DNA of 64,000 bases, taken from positions 310,001 through 374,000 of the forward strand of contig CAIFER010000001.1 in NCBI GenBank assembly GCA_903789525.1, given 5' to 3'. This DNA comes from an uncultured Aeriscardovia sp. (GTDB lineage: Bacteria; Actinomycetota; Actinomycetes; Actinomycetales; Bifidobacteriaceae). Shown one piece after another: positions 45,287 to 55,205 of the stretch. Each line of letters opens with the position of its first letter. Within the stretch, counting starts at the first letter, position 1. The notes under the pieces are model-generated. The model searched no databases and was not told the origin of the DNA. It saw only the letters and a list, made by a program, of their open reading frames with translations. Made by a program: the position numbers and the translations under genes.

Positions 45287-46390
45287 TCACTCTCCGAAAA
45301 TAATGTCATCCCACGATGGGATCGAGGAGTGGCCATTGCGCTTGTGAGAGCGTTGCGATGAATCACTTTTGCGCTCTTGCGAAGCAGTATGATCGGCGGC
45401 CGTCGTATCAGTGTGTGACGTCTGTGAAACTGCTGGGAATTCAGCACTTCGTTCTGCTTCGCCAACGGTCTGTGGGTGTGCCTCAGGCGGTACGGACGCA
45501 GCTGGTGTGCTGATTGCAGGTTGCCGTCCTGTGTCATCATTCTGGACTGTCGATGAATTTTCATCTGTGTGAGCGTCAGTGCTGTCATTTTCAGACGTGT
45601 CAGCCGGTGACGCGGCGTGAGATGTTGGAGACGGGGTGGTGTCTGTGTCGTCGGATTTCTGTTGATCTGTGTGCTCAGCAAGATGGGCGAGGCGAGGGTT
45701 AGCGAACGCGTCAGTTCCTGGTTTTGGTGCTGAGGTGGATGAAGACGTATCGGAATGTGCCCATTGTGGTTGTGCTGATGTGACAGTTTCTGGTTGATCG
45801 ACACCTGGCAAAAGATCATTGTCATCATCGGAGCCAGTGAGCTTGCGTGCGGTTTCATTCGCGCATGAAACCGTGTTGTCCTGCATATTCCACAGCCACG
45901 TTGCGCTGTATTGATGACCATTATGGGGGAATGTAGCGGTAATCTGCCATGGCTGGTGGAGAATGCGACGTGCCGACCATTCAACGGAATCTGGATCGAC
46001 ACCGGAAGCAGACAAACTCGTTTCAATCACTTCATCGATACGAGACTCTTGATCTGAACCAGCCCATGTGACTGCCAAGAATTGTGTGATGGCTGAACGC
46101 TTTTCTTGCTCAACTGGCAAGCCAAAGCGACGCACCATGTCTTCAGAGACCTTGTACTTGTCGGAGATCTCCTTATATGTGTGACCGGCACGAACAAGAG
46201 CTTGAATTTGTGGTATCGGCAATGTTTGCTGTTCAAACGGGAGTGGTGCAGGATGACCGTGGTCGAGGCTGGAAACATTCTCTACAGCATGGCGGAGCGC
46301 ACCAGTCGGCCGAAGGAGTGTTTCCTCGCCGTCCACCAAGAGGACAAGGTTTCCGTCACTATCTACATGGTCGAAAACTGCTTGCTTCAT
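45287..46390 (-). CDS. sepH: Septation protein SepH
   Basis: SepH (formerly DUF3071) binds FtsZ and promotes its assembly in actinobacteria. The N-terminal domain has MKQAVFDHVDSDGNLVLLVDGEE and the HTH-like SIPQIQALVRAGHTYKEISDKYKVSEDMVRRFGLPVEQEKRSAI, followed by AVTWAGSD and the WLWNMQDNTVSCANETAR stretch. The remaining 190 or so residues are a Ser/Thr/Asp-rich disordered tail ending in SIPSWDDIIFGE. ATG 46390 is the conserved start; the track start adds seven residues. It is divergent from DUF4193-dut. Confidence 0.92.
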   Translation of the reverse strand: MKQAVFDHVDSDGNLVLLVDGEETLLRPTGALRHAVENVSSLDHGHPAPLPFEQQTLPIPQIQALVRAGHTYKEISDKYKVSEDMVRRFGLPVEQEKRSAITQFLAVTWAGSDQESRIDEVIETSLSASGVDPDSVEWSARRILHQPWQITATFPHNGHQYSATWLWNMQDNTVSCANETARKLTGSDDDNDLLPGVDQPETVTSAQPQWAHSDTSSSTSAPKPGTDAFANPRLAHLAEHTDQQKSDDTDTTPSPTSHAASPADTSENDSTDAHTDENSSTVQNDDTGRQPAISTPAASVPPEAHPQTVGEAERSAEFPAVSQTSHTDTTAADHTASQERKSDSSQRSHKRNGHSSIPSWDDIIFGE

Positions 46391-46547
46391 CGCGCCATTC
46401 CATTCCTGCATTGCATATTCACAAGATTTACTACGGTTTTAGTTTAGCTTTTGGTGAACCCTTTTTATTGTGCACCCTCCGTTGTATCTTTACCACGCCT
46501 AAGTGGTTATACCCAGTTGACACATATATGTATGAAAGGTGGAAACC

Positions 46548-46865
46548 ATGGCACAGGATTACGACCAGCCGAAGGATAAAGATTCCGAGGATGATGATGA
46601 AGAGGCTGTCCAGCATTTAGCCGGAACGCAAAACGACAATGATGGTTCAGCGGACGATGACGATGACGACGATGACAGCGCCATTGCCGATAGCTACGAG
46701 CTTCCAGGTGCAGATCTGAGCAATGAGGATTCATCGGTGACGGTCATTCCGACTCAAAGCGATGAATTCATCTGCTCACACTGCTTCCTTGTCAAGCACC
46801 GCAGCCAGCTCGCCTACGTGCGGAATGGCAAGCCGGTGTGCAAGGAATGCGCCAGTGATGAGTGA
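46548..46865 (+). CDS. DUF4193 domain-containing protein
   Basis: A 105-aa protein with an acidic N-terminal half (DSEDDDEEAVQHL and an eight-Asp run) and a small zinc-ribbon-like C-terminus, FICSHCFLVKHRSQLAYVRNGKPVCKECASDE, with paired CxxC motifs. This is the actinobacterial DUF4193 pattern. The ATG follows AAAGGTGGAAACC. It overlaps dut by 8 bp. The same DUF4193-dut pair occurs in mycobacteria and streptomycetes. Function is unknown. Confidence 0.88.
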   Translation: MAQDYDQPKDKDSEDDDEEAVQHLAGTQNDNDGSADDDDDDDDSAIADSYELPGADLSNEDSSVTVIPTQSDEFICSHCFLVKHRSQLAYVRNGKPVCKECASDE

Positions 46866-47352
46866 TTTCACCTCTGGAGACACGGTTTCCAGCAGCTCTC
46901 CAGAGGAGATTCGTGTCCTCATTACCGGTGTCAATGGCGCTGATCCGGCATTTATCCCACGTTATGAGCATGCGGGAGATGCCGGCGCAGATTTACGTAG
47001 TGCGATTGATTTCGATTTACATCCGTTTGAGCGCGTCATGGTGCCAACCGGCATTTGTGTTGCTGTCCCAGATGGGTATGTGATCTTAGTACATCCGCGG
47101 TCTGGACTGGGGTATCGCCGCGGCGTCACGCTTCCCAATGCGCCGGGGACAATTGATTCGGGGTATCGAGGCGAAATCCGCGTTCCGTTGATTAACTTGG
47201 ACCCTCATTCAACGTGGCATTTCTCGAAAGGTGACCGTATCGCGCAGATGGTGATTCAACGGTACGTCCGCGCTCAATTCCAACGCGTAGAGTTTCTTCC
47301 AGCTTCCGAGCGCTCGACATCAGGGTTCGGTTCAACCGGACTTGCTCATTAG
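46858..47352 (+). CDS. dut: Deoxyuridine 5'-triphosphate nucleotidohydrolase
   Basis: dUTPase (164 aa) hydrolyses dUTP to dUMP to keep uracil out of DNA and to supply dTMP synthesis. All five trimeric dUTPase motifs appear: YEHAGDAGADLRS, PRSGLGYRRGVT, NAPGTIDSGYRGEIRV, KGDRIAQMVIQ and RSTSGFGSTG with its P-loop-like C-terminal arm. The ATG at 46858 lies in the end of DUF4193, so translation is coupled; the track start of 46762 is out of context. Confidence 0.96.
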   Translation: MSDFTSGDTVSSSSPEEIRVLITGVNGADPAFIPRYEHAGDAGADLRSAIDFDLHPFERVMVPTGICVAVPDGYVILVHPRSGLGYRRGVTLPNAPGTIDSGYRGEIRVPLINLDPHSTWHFSKGDRIAQMVIQRYVRAQFQRVEFLPASERSTSGFGSTGLAH

Positions 47353-47425
47353 ATCATCAATTGGGCAGCATCAATCGGGACATACCTTCACTCTTTCGCT
47401 GATATCCTGATACGTAGGAGGGGCC

Positions 47426-50167
47426 ATGGATCAGAAGAAACAGACAGATGAAAATGCTGATCAAAAGAGTCCGTCTCACACACAAAGTGAGCATCCGACT
47501 GGTTTTGCAGCGTTAGCAGGTGCAAATTCGCGAAAGGTCTCTGCTTCTTCTCATCAAGAGGGGTGGAGAAACCACGTTACAGCGACGTCTCCGTCCGCAG
47601 TATCTGCTGGCGATGTGTCTCTTGCTTCTCCAGGTCTCCCTCCGGCAGCAGCGAATCCCAAAAGTCATGATCCTTCACAATGGATCGATATGACATCGCG
47701 CCTCATGGGTGCGGAAATTACCGATGACCCATGCGACGCACTTCGGCCTATCCTTCAGCAAGTGCATGCGCACTATCCAACAGCAGATCTCAGCATTCTG
47801 CGCCGTGCGTATAACCGGGCAGTGTGGCAGCATCATAATGAGCGTCGCCGTTCGGGGGAGCAATACATCATTCACCCGCTCGGTGTTGCACAGATTCTCG
47901 CTGATCTTGGTATGACTCCACGGGTGGTTGCCGCAGGTCTGTTGCATGACACCGTTGAAGACACGGATTACACGCTTGATCAGTGTCGAGCAGAGTTTGG
48001 CGACACAGTGGCCGGTTTGGTTGACGGTGTCACCAAGATCAGCAAGATCGAATACGGCGATTCTGCACAAGCTGAAACGATTCGCAAACTTGTCGTTGCC
48101 ATGAGCCGAGATGTCCGTACACTCGTCGTCAAGCTCGCTGATCGTGTTCATAACGCGCGAACGTGGAGGTACGTGCCGGCATCTAATGCCAATCGAAAAG
48201 CGCGGGAGACGCTCGATATTTATACTCCACTCGCTAATCGACTTGGCATGAATGCGATCAAAACTGAGCTCGAGGAACTGTCATTCAAGCAACTGTATCC
48301 GAAGATTTACAACGAAATTGTCGTCCTCGTGGCCCGTCGTGCTGGCAAACGCGATGTGCATCTGAAGCAGGTTTTGGATGAAGTGCGTTCGAGCTTACGC
48401 CAGGCTCACATTGACGCGTATGTGACCGGTCGGCCAAAGAGCTATTTCAGCATTTATCAGAAGATGGTCGTCCGCGGCCATGATTTTGAGCACATTTACG
48501 ATCTTCTCGGGGTGCGCATCATCGTCAACACGATTCGCGATTGTTACGCTGCCCTCGGTATGGTTCATGCGCGCTGGAAGCCAATTCCGGGTCGCTTCAA
48601 GGATTACATCGCGATGCCGAAGCTCAACATGTATCAGAGCTTGCACACCACGGTTGTTGGCCCAGGCGGTAAGCCTGTCGAAATTCAGATTCGCACGTGG
48701 GAAATGCATCGACGGGCTGAATTCGGCATTGCCGCGCACTGGAAATACAAAGCTAACGGTGTTGCTGGTCGCGCGCTGTCGGCTCCGGATGCCTCGGATG
48801 AGACGCGTGAGACGAGAGAGCTGAACGCAGAAAAGCACCAACACGCAGAAAACGGTGCACAAGCTTCGTCGGCAGAGGAAGAGGGAGAGCTCAGCGAAGA
48901 AGAAAATCTCCGGTGGATTCAACAACTCGCCGATTGGACGAGCGAGACTCCGGATTCTGACGAGTTCCTCGGGTCGCTCAAAGAGGATTTGAGCTCCGGT
49001 GAAGTGTATGTCTTTACGCCGCGAGGTAAGGTCATCACACTTCCGGCCGGCGCGACACCGGTCGATTTTGCGTATGCTATTCACACCGAAGTCGGTCATC
49101 ACACGATGGGTGCGCGCGTCAATTCCAAGCTTGTTCCACTCGATACTCGACTCAATAACGGGGACAGCGTCGAGATCATTACGTCGAAGGCACAGGATGC
49201 AGGTCCGTCACGCGATTGGCTCACCTTCGTCAAGTCGCCAAAAGCTCGTAACAAAATTAAGCAGTGGTTCGGTAAAGAGAGGCGAACTGAGACAATTGAA
49301 GACGGTCGCGAAGATTTAACGCGTGCACTGCGACGGCACAATCTTCCGATCGCTGATCTCATGTCTGAACCTGCGATGGTTGGCCTCGCGCAAGATCTGG
49401 GGTTAGGCACGCCGAATGCTGTGTTCTCAGCAATTGGCGAGGGTAAGGTCTCGACGCAAAATGCGATCAGCCATCTCGTGCACGATCAGAATCCGCAAGA
49501 AGTGGACGAGGCGCTTGAAGAAGAAGCGTTGCCGCTTTCGGATTTGAGTCGCAAGGAACCAGAGCTCAGTTCAGGTCAATCGGTCATCGTCAAGGGCGCT
49601 TCGGATGTGTGGACGAAACTGGCAAAGTGCTGCACGCCAGTGCCAGGTGATCCGATTGTTGGTTTCATTACGAAGACGCAGGGTGTGTCTGTCCATCGTG
49701 CAGACTGCGTCAATATCAAGAATCTGGAGAAGCAGGCACCTCAGCGTATTGTGCCAGTTCGCTGGGCAGGTAATAAGGGGACGTTCCTCGTTCGAATTCA
49801 AGTCGAAGCACTCGATCGGCCGCATTTGCTCAGTGACATTTTCAAAGCGTTCTCCGATAGTGGAGTTGATATTGCGTCTGAGTCGATGCAAGTCGGTCGT
49901 GATCGTGTGGCGATCGGCCAGTTCGAATTTGAGTTTGCCAGCCAGCAGCATTTGAAACATATTCTGGCTGATATACGAAAAGTGGACGGCGTCTATGATG
50001 CGTATCGTCTGACGGGGTCGCACGAAGAACACGAAGTTCTCACGAGGCGCCGCGAGCTCGGTGAGCAAACGCAACGTCCACAAGGCGTTCGATCCGTTAC
50101 CGGACAACCACGGCGCTCGCAAGACTCAAAGGCGGTGCGGCAGGACAGAAATTCGCAACAGGAGTAG
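47426..50167 (+). CDS. rel: Bifunctional (p)ppGpp synthase/hydrolase Rel
   Basis: A long-form RSH enzyme of 913 aa. The HD hydrolase (about 130-310) has HPLGVAQILADLGM and GLLHDTVEDTDYT. The synthetase (about 350-470) has YQSLHTTVVGPGGKPVEIQIRTWEMHRRAEFGIAAHWKYK. The TGS domain (EVYVFTPRGKVITLPAGATPVDFAYAIHTEVGHHTMGARVN), zinc/CC region and C-terminal ACT domain follow. A 110-residue low-complexity N-terminus and an Arg/Gln-rich tail make it longer than usual (about 750-790). Both active sites look intact. The gene is convergent with the DUF349 gene across a hairpin. Confidence 0.96.
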   Translation: MDQKKQTDENADQKSPSHTQSEHPTGFAALAGANSRKVSASSHQEGWRNHVTATSPSAVSAGDVSLASPGLPPAAANPKSHDPSQWIDMTSRLMGAEITDDPCDALRPILQQVHAHYPTADLSILRRAYNRAVWQHHNERRRSGEQYIIHPLGVAQILADLGMTPRVVAAGLLHDTVEDTDYTLDQCRAEFGDTVAGLVDGVTKISKIEYGDSAQAETIRKLVVAMSRDVRTLVVKLADRVHNARTWRYVPASNANRKARETLDIYTPLANRLGMNAIKTELEELSFKQLYPKIYNEIVVLVARRAGKRDVHLKQVLDEVRSSLRQAHIDAYVTGRPKSYFSIYQKMVVRGHDFEHIYDLLGVRIIVNTIRDCYAALGMVHARWKPIPGRFKDYIAMPKLNMYQSLHTTVVGPGGKPVEIQIRTWEMHRRAEFGIAAHWKYKANGVAGRALSAPDASDETRETRELNAEKHQHAENGAQASSAEEEGELSEEENLRWIQQLADWTSETPDSDEFLGSLKEDLSSGEVYVFTPRGKVITLPAGATPVDFAYAIHTEVGHHTMGARVNSKLVPLDTRLNNGDSVEIITSKAQDAGPSRDWLTFVKSPKARNKIKQWFGKERRTETIEDGREDLTRALRRHNLPIADLMSEPAMVGLAQDLGLGTPNAVFSAIGEGKVSTQNAISHLVHDQNPQEVDEALEEEALPLSDLSRKEPELSSGQSVIVKGASDVWTKLAKCCTPVPGDPIVGFITKTQGVSVHRADCVNIKNLEKQAPQRIVPVRWAGNKGTFLVRIQVEALDRPHLLSDIFKAFSDSGVDIASESMQVGRDRVAIGQFEFEFASQQHLKHILADIRKVDGVYDAYRLTGSHEEHEVLTRRRELGEQTQRPQGVRSVTGQPRRSQDSKAVRQDRNSQQE

Positions 50168-50240
50168 CAGCAGAACAGAAGTGATGACGCGTCGACGTTG
50201 ATCACAAGAGTGCTAATCGCAAAAATAACACTATAAAGAA

Positions 50241-50277
50241 AAGGTGACCGCCCTTGAACGAAGGACGATCACCTTTT
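50241..50277. terminator. Bidirectional terminator between rel and the DUF349 gene
   Basis: AAGGTGA pairs with TCACCTT, and an inner CCTT/AAGG stem closes on a GAACG loop. A-rich sequence on the left and TTTT on the right let it serve both convergent genes. Confidence 0.75.
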
Positions 50278-50303
50278 GTCAATCTCGAGTAAGAATTACT
50301 TCA

Positions 50304-51752
50304 TTACTTTTTCACAGCAGAAAGCCACGATTGCTTCGTTGCCTTCTCAGACTCGTACGCCTTCTTCTTGGCTGGGTCGTCTGTTGATGCAATGAGCTTG
50401 TCCAGCTGTGCGATGCGAGCAGTGAGCTGATCTTCGAAGGAACTACGACGAGCATCGATCTGCGGATTCTTTGCCTTCCATGCAGCATCTTCTACGCTCT
50501 TGATCTGCTTTTCAACGGCATCCATTCCGTCTTCGAGCTCGCGCATGTTCTGACGTGGAACGTACCCGATCTTGTCCCACTCATCCTGGATTTCACCCAG
50601 CTTTTGACGAGCGTGCTGAGCTTCTGCTTCCGTCGAAACTGGAACAAGCTTCTGAGCTTCAGCGAGGAGCTGACGCTTCTTCTCCAAATTCTCGACTTCA
50701 CCAGCATCACGCTTGGTGCGGTCGGCTTGACGAGCGTTGAAGAAGACGTCCGCAGCTGCACGGAAGCGAGCCCACAGAGCATCATCATCACGACGACCTG
50801 CGCGACCAGCTGCCTTCCACTGATCCATGAGATCATTAAAGTCACGGCTCGTCTGACCCCAGTCGGTGGAATCCTTCAGCTTTTCAGCCTGAGCAATAAT
50901 CTTTTCCTTCGCCGCCTTAGCCTGTGCATGCATCTCATCACGCTGCTTGGCCCACTGACGACGGTGATGGTTGAATTCAGATCGAGCAGCAGAGAAGCGG
51001 TGCCACAAAGCGTCTGACGTCTTCTTGTCGAGGCGAGCTTCCTTGCGCTGGCATTCTTGCCACTGAGTAAAGAGCTGTTGGAATTTATCACCGGTATCGC
51101 GCCAATTTGTTTGATCACCGAGCTCAGCAACAATCTTCTCTGCCTTCTCAACAACGGCAGTGCGATCCTGGAGAGCTTTCTGTACAGCCTTTTCGTGCCA
51201 CGCAGCGATTTGCTCTTTCTTGGCAGCAGCTTGCGTTTCGAGGTCAGAGAACTGCTGACGAAGAGCAGCTAAGTCGCCGACAGCCTTCGGAGCTTCCAGA
51301 TCCTTCTTCAAAGATGCAAGTGTCTGGTCGATCTCACGTGTGCGAATCGAATGACCCTTTAGACGCTGCGAGAACATTTGCACTCGTGCTTTGAGGTCAA
51401 GGAAACGATGGGCGAGGAGGTCGAGCGCGGTGTCTTCTTCACCTGTTGCATACTCACCAACGGTGCGTTCTTCACCACCTTCGGAGATCGTGATCACACC
51501 GTCATGCGCTTTTCCAAACTTCTTTGCCTCGTCCACATCAGCTTGCGTGTATGCAACGTGCGCAGCAGCTGGAGCAGCGGCTTTGTGGCGAGCAATCGTC
51601 GCTGGAGATGGAACAGGAGTCGACTGAGACGCTTTCTGATCAGTATGTGCGTTCGTTGCGGGAGTGCTGGCCTTCTGTTCTGGCTGTGTGGCGGCATCCT
51701 GCGATTGTTCTGGGACAGCCTTTTTCTCTGATTCATTTTCTGGCACGCTCAT
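50304..51752 (-). CDS. DUF349 domain-containing protein
   Basis: A 482-aa mainly alpha-helical, coiled-coil protein. Several DUF349 repeats are visible: WRDTGDKFQQLFTQWQECQRKEARLDKKTSDALWHRFSAARSEFNHHR, WGQTSRDFNDLMDQWKAAGRAGRRDDDALWARFRAAADVFFNARQ, and KLGEIQDEWDKIGYVPRQNMRELEDGMDAVE. An Ala/Pro/Gln-rich N-terminal 90 residues precedes them. The family is widespread in Actinobacteria and its role is unclear, though it has been linked to chromosome or stress functions in other bacteria. It is divergent from hisS. Confidence 0.85.
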   Translation of the reverse strand: MSVPENESEKKAVPEQSQDAATQPEQKASTPATNAHTDQKASQSTPVPSPATIARHKAAAPAAAHVAYTQADVDEAKKFGKAHDGVITISEGGEERTVGEYATGEEDTALDLLAHRFLDLKARVQMFSQRLKGHSIRTREIDQTLASLKKDLEAPKAVGDLAALRQQFSDLETQAAAKKEQIAAWHEKAVQKALQDRTAVVEKAEKIVAELGDQTNWRDTGDKFQQLFTQWQECQRKEARLDKKTSDALWHRFSAARSEFNHHRRQWAKQRDEMHAQAKAAKEKIIAQAEKLKDSTDWGQTSRDFNDLMDQWKAAGRAGRRDDDALWARFRAAADVFFNARQADRTKRDAGEVENLEKKRQLLAEAQKLVPVSTEAEAQHARQKLGEIQDEWDKIGYVPRQNMRELEDGMDAVEKQIKSVEDAAWKAKNPQIDARRSSFEDQLTARIAQLDKLIASTDDPAKKKAYESEKATKQSWLSAVKK

Positions 51753-51894
51753 GCCTACTCCTTGGGTTTCGCGTTAGACAGAAGCTTGAGAATACACATC
51801 TCCCAAGTTTCTTCACCAGTTTCAGTATAGAGATGAGGTTGGAATGTGAGCCTCATTTTTCTTCACATTCGGGGACGAGAATATAGTAGGGAAC

Positions 51895-53316
51895 GTGGCA
51901 AAAGGCGCATCAGTATCAGGGTTCCCGGAATGGCTTCCGCAGGAACGAGTCGTTGAACAAACAATCATTGACACTCTTCGTCGCATTTTCCAGTTACACG
52001 GTTTTTTGGGGATCGAGACGAGAGCTGTCGAAACAGGAGCGAGCTTGCTCAAAAAGGGCGAGACAAGCAAACAAATCTATCTGCTCTCGCGTCTTCAGGA
52101 TGTCGGGCATGAGTCAGATACGCCGCTTCCTCAGCGCCTTGGACTGCATTTTGATTTAACTGTCCCACTTTCTCGCTATGTGGTTGAGCACTCTGGCGAA
52201 CTTGTCTTCCCGTTCAAGCGGTGGCAAATTCAAAAAGTATGGCGTGGGGAGCGGCCACAAGACGGTCGTTTCCGGGAATTCGTCCAAGCTGATATCGATG
52301 TCGTCGGCAACGGGAATCTTCCATCGCATTACGAAGTGGAGCTTCCGCTTGTCATGCTGGAAGCACTCACCGCTCTCAAGCCGTTAGGGCTGCCGTCCGC
52401 GACGATTCACGTCAATAATCGTCAGCTGTCAGAAGGCTTCTATCGGGCAATTGGGCTCACTGATATCGAAGGGGTTCTGCGCGAAGTTGATAAGCTCGAC
52501 AAGATTGGTCCACACGAAGTAGCGCAGCTGTTGACGTCAACGTGTGGCGCTACTGCAGAGCAAGCGCAGGCATGCTTGGATCTCGCCACGATCACGACGG
52601 ATGACGAAAAGAAGCTTGCCTCACAGTTCACTGATCTGTGCGCACGGTATCACGTCGACACAGACTCGTCCGCATATGCGATGGCAATGCAAGGTCTCCA
52701 GACGGTGTCGATGATCATTTCACAGGCACGTGAAACGGATGCAGCCGAGGGATCGGTCATCGCAGATTTGGCGATTGCACGCGGACTGGATTATTACACG
52801 GGATCGGTGTACGAAACGAGCTTGGAAGGTGCACCAGAGCTTGGGTCCATCTGCTCCGGTGGACGGTACGACAACTTGGCACGGCAAGGCAACCACAAGT
52901 ATCCAGGTGTCGGTCTGTCGATCGGTCTGTCACGCTTGCTCTCGTACTTGTTGAGCGTACGGAAGGCGCGTGCAAGTCGTCAATCACCATCTGCCGTCAT
53001 GGTGGCTGTGTGGAACGAAGACGATCGTGCCTCGTCTAATCGCATTGCTTCCCAGCTGCGATCGCGCGGAATCAGTACGGATGTTGCTCCGAGCGCACAG
53101 AAGATCGGCAAACAGATTCGGTACGCATCACGCCTTGGCATTCCGTATGTCTGGTTCCCAGTCGATCCGAATGCACAAGCCGGTTCAGACAACACAACGC
53201 AGCAGGTTCGCAACATTATCACGGGTCAGCAAGAAACTGCAGATCCGGCGTCATGGAATCCTAGTAGCGTGTATGCACGTCAGCACATTGTTTTCGACAA
53301 GGACGGTCAACAGTGA
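51895..53316 (+). CDS. hisS: Histidyl-tRNA synthetase
   Basis: Class II aminoacyl-tRNA synthetase of 473 aa that charges tRNA-His. Motif 1 and 2 regions ([55 protein letters not shown]), the His-specific [13 protein letters not shown] and motif 3 ([16 protein letters not shown]) are clear. The C-terminal anticodon domain (about 365-450) is present. It is closer to the larger actinobacterial HisRS type. GTG start at 51895 behind AGGGA. The TGA overlaps the GTG of aspS. Confidence 0.95.
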   Translation: MAKGASVSGFPEWLPQERVVEQTIIDTLRRIFQLHGFLGIETRAVETGASLLKKGETSKQIYLLSRLQDVGHESDTPLPQRLGLHFDLTVPLSRYVVEHSGELVFPFKRWQIQKVWRGERPQDGRFREFVQADIDVVGNGNLPSHYEVELPLVMLEALTALKPLGLPSATIHVNNRQLSEGFYRAIGLTDIEGVLREVDKLDKIGPHEVAQLLTSTCGATAEQAQACLDLATITTDDEKKLASQFTDLCARYHVDTDSSAYAMAMQGLQTVSMIISQARETDAAEGSVIADLAIARGLDYYTGSVYETSLEGAPELGSICSGGRYDNLARQGNHKYPGVGLSIGLSRLLSYLLSVRKARASRQSPSAVMVAVWNEDDRASSNRIASQLRSRGISTDVAPSAQKIGKQIRYASRLGIPYVWFPVDPNAQAGSDNTTQQVRNIITGQQETADPASWNPSSVYARQHIVFDKDGQQ

Positions 53317-55121
53317 GCAGAACAGAATATAAGACGCATTCTGCTTCGGAAGTCACCGAAGCATTGATTGGCACAACTGTCACGTTGGCAGGCTGGGTTG
53401 ATCGACGGCGTGATCATGGCGAAATGACGTTCATCGATTTGCGCGATCATTCCGGCCTTATTCAGATTGTCGTAGACCAGCCGAAGCTTGCCGAGGGTAT
53501 CAAGTCTGAGTACGTCATTCAAGTCACTGGTACTGTCGCACATCGTCCGAACGGCGAGGTCAACGATCATCTGGCTTCCGGTGCCATTGAAATTGATGCG
53601 AAGAAGATCACTGTTCTCTCGCAAGCTCGGACGCTTCCGTTCCAGGTGTCAACGATTCTCGAGAATAATGGCGATAATCCGCTGCCGGGCGAGGATGTTC
53701 GTCTGAAGTATCGTTATCTGGATTTGAGACGGCCTGCCATGCAAAAGCGCCTCAAGATGCGTTCTGACATGGCGCGTGCTGCTCGCGAATCGTTGTATCA
53801 GCAAGGGTTCGAAGAGGTTGAGACGCCGACGATGATCAAGTCCACGCCAGAAGGCGCGCGTGATTTCGTTGTTCCGGCTCGTCTGCAGCCAGGTTGCTGG
53901 TATGCACTTCCGCAGTCTCCGCAGTTGCTCAAGCAGTTGCTCATGGTTGGCGGTGTCGAACGCTACTTCCAGATGGCTCGTTGCTATCGCGATGAGGATT
54001 TCCGTGCTGATCGTCAGCCAGAGTTCACGCAGCTTGATATGGAAATGAGCTACGTTGGTCAGGAAGATGTCATCGCCATGGGTGAGAAAGTCATCCATGA
54101 CATTTGGAAGTCGCAAGGCTATGACATCCCAACACCACTACCGCGCATCAATTGGCAAGACGCCATGGATTGGTATGGTTCTGATAAGCCAGATCTCCGC
54201 TTTGGCAATAAGCTCGTGGATTTGACTGACTTCTTCAAGGACACTCCATTCCGCATTTTCCAAGCTGACTATGTGGGAGCTGTGTTGTACAAGGGCGGTG
54301 CAAGTTTGCATCGTCGTCAGTTTGACGATTGGCAGTCATGGGCTCGTCAGCGTGGTGCCAAGGGACTGGCATATGCGATCTTCAAGGACGGCGAAGTTAC
54401 TGGCCCTGTCGCCAAGCATATTTCCGATGCGGAGCGTGCCGGCTTGAAGGAAGCTGTCAAAGGTGAAGATGGAGATGCCGTCTTCTTCGCGGCTGGACCT
54501 CGAGAGGGCTCTCAGATGCTCCTCGGCCTTGTTCGCCGTGAAATTGCTCGTCGTCAAGGGCTGCTTGATCCACATAAGTTTGCTTTCACGTGGGTTGTTA
54601 ACTTCCCACTGTTCCGTCGCGCGGACGATCCTAATGATGATCATGTCGCAGTCGGTCATTCACAGTGGACGTCGATGCATCATCCATTCACCATGCCGAG
54701 CAAGGATTGGATCGATAAGTTCGATCAGGATCCGGGTCATGCTATGTCTGATTCGTACGACATCGTGTGCAATGGTCTGGAAATGGGCGGTGGATCTGTG
54801 CGTATTCACCGTGATGATATTCAGGATCGTGTCTTCAAGGTCTTGGGGATCAGTCAAGAAGAGGCTCACCGTAAGTTTGGCTTCCTACTTGACGCATTCA
54901 AGTTTGGAGCACCGCCTCACGCTGGTATGGCAATTGGCTGGGATCGCTGCGTTGCCATTATGGCTGGTGTTGATTCCATCCGTGATGTCATTGCATTCCC
55001 GAAGGCTCACTCGGGTGAAGATCCAATGACGGGTGCGCCGGCTCCGATTACTGCCCAGCAGCGTCGTGAGACAGGTGTGGATGCTACACCTGATCACACT
55101 CAAGCGGATCGCCATCAGTAA
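53313..55121 (+). CDS. aspS: Aspartyl-tRNA synthetase (probably non-discriminating)
   Basis: Class II synthetase of 602 aa of the bacterial type with GAD insertion. The N-terminal OB fold ([27 protein letters not shown]), motif 2 ([29 protein letters not shown]), [14 protein letters not shown] and motif 3 ([15 protein letters not shown]) are evident. Residues H35 and G81 are the pair that in other bacteria marks enzymes able to charge both tRNA-Asp and tRNA-Asn, which implies a GatCAB amidotransferase elsewhere. It overlaps hisS by 4 bp (GTGA). A strong terminator follows. Confidence 0.93.
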   Translation: MSRTEYKTHSASEVTEALIGTTVTLAGWVDRRRDHGEMTFIDLRDHSGLIQIVVDQPKLAEGIKSEYVIQVTGTVAHRPNGEVNDHLASGAIEIDAKKITVLSQARTLPFQVSTILENNGDNPLPGEDVRLKYRYLDLRRPAMQKRLKMRSDMARAARESLYQQGFEEVETPTMIKSTPEGARDFVVPARLQPGCWYALPQSPQLLKQLLMVGGVERYFQMARCYRDEDFRADRQPEFTQLDMEMSYVGQEDVIAMGEKVIHDIWKSQGYDIPTPLPRINWQDAMDWYGSDKPDLRFGNKLVDLTDFFKDTPFRIFQADYVGAVLYKGGASLHRRQFDDWQSWARQRGAKGLAYAIFKDGEVTGPVAKHISDAERAGLKEAVKGEDGDAVFFAAGPREGSQMLLGLVRREIARRQGLLDPHKFAFTWVVNFPLFRRADDPNDDHVAVGHSQWTSMHHPFTMPSKDWIDKFDQDPGHAMSDSYDIVCNGLEMGGGSVRIHRDDIQDRVFKVLGISQEEAHRKFGFLLDAFKFGAPPHAGMAIGWDRCVAIMAGVDSIRDVIAFPKAHSGEDPMTGAPAPITAQQRRETGVDATPDHTQADRHQ

Positions 55122-55142
55122 TGAAGTAGTGAGATTATTTCA

Positions 55143-55178
55143 GGCGGAGAAGGTGAGTAACTTTCTCCGCCCTTTTTT
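55143..55178 (+). terminator. Rho-independent terminator after aspS
   Basis: GGCGGAGAA pairs perfectly with TTCTCCGCC across an 11-base loop, followed by CTTTTTT. Confidence 0.93.
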
Positions 55179-55205
55179 ATCGCGTTGACATGAGGAAGGG
55201 TCGAA

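Noticed and set aside
45232-46026. 264-aa minus-strand ORF overlapping sepH
   Set aside because: Arg/His/Pro/Thr-rich product typical of a shifted frame; SepH in the other frame has clear homology.
46412-46547. TTGACA hexamer in the sepH-DUF4193 gap as a strong promoter
   Set aside because: No -10 hexamer lies at a suitable distance before the DUF4193 ribosome site, so I do not call it.
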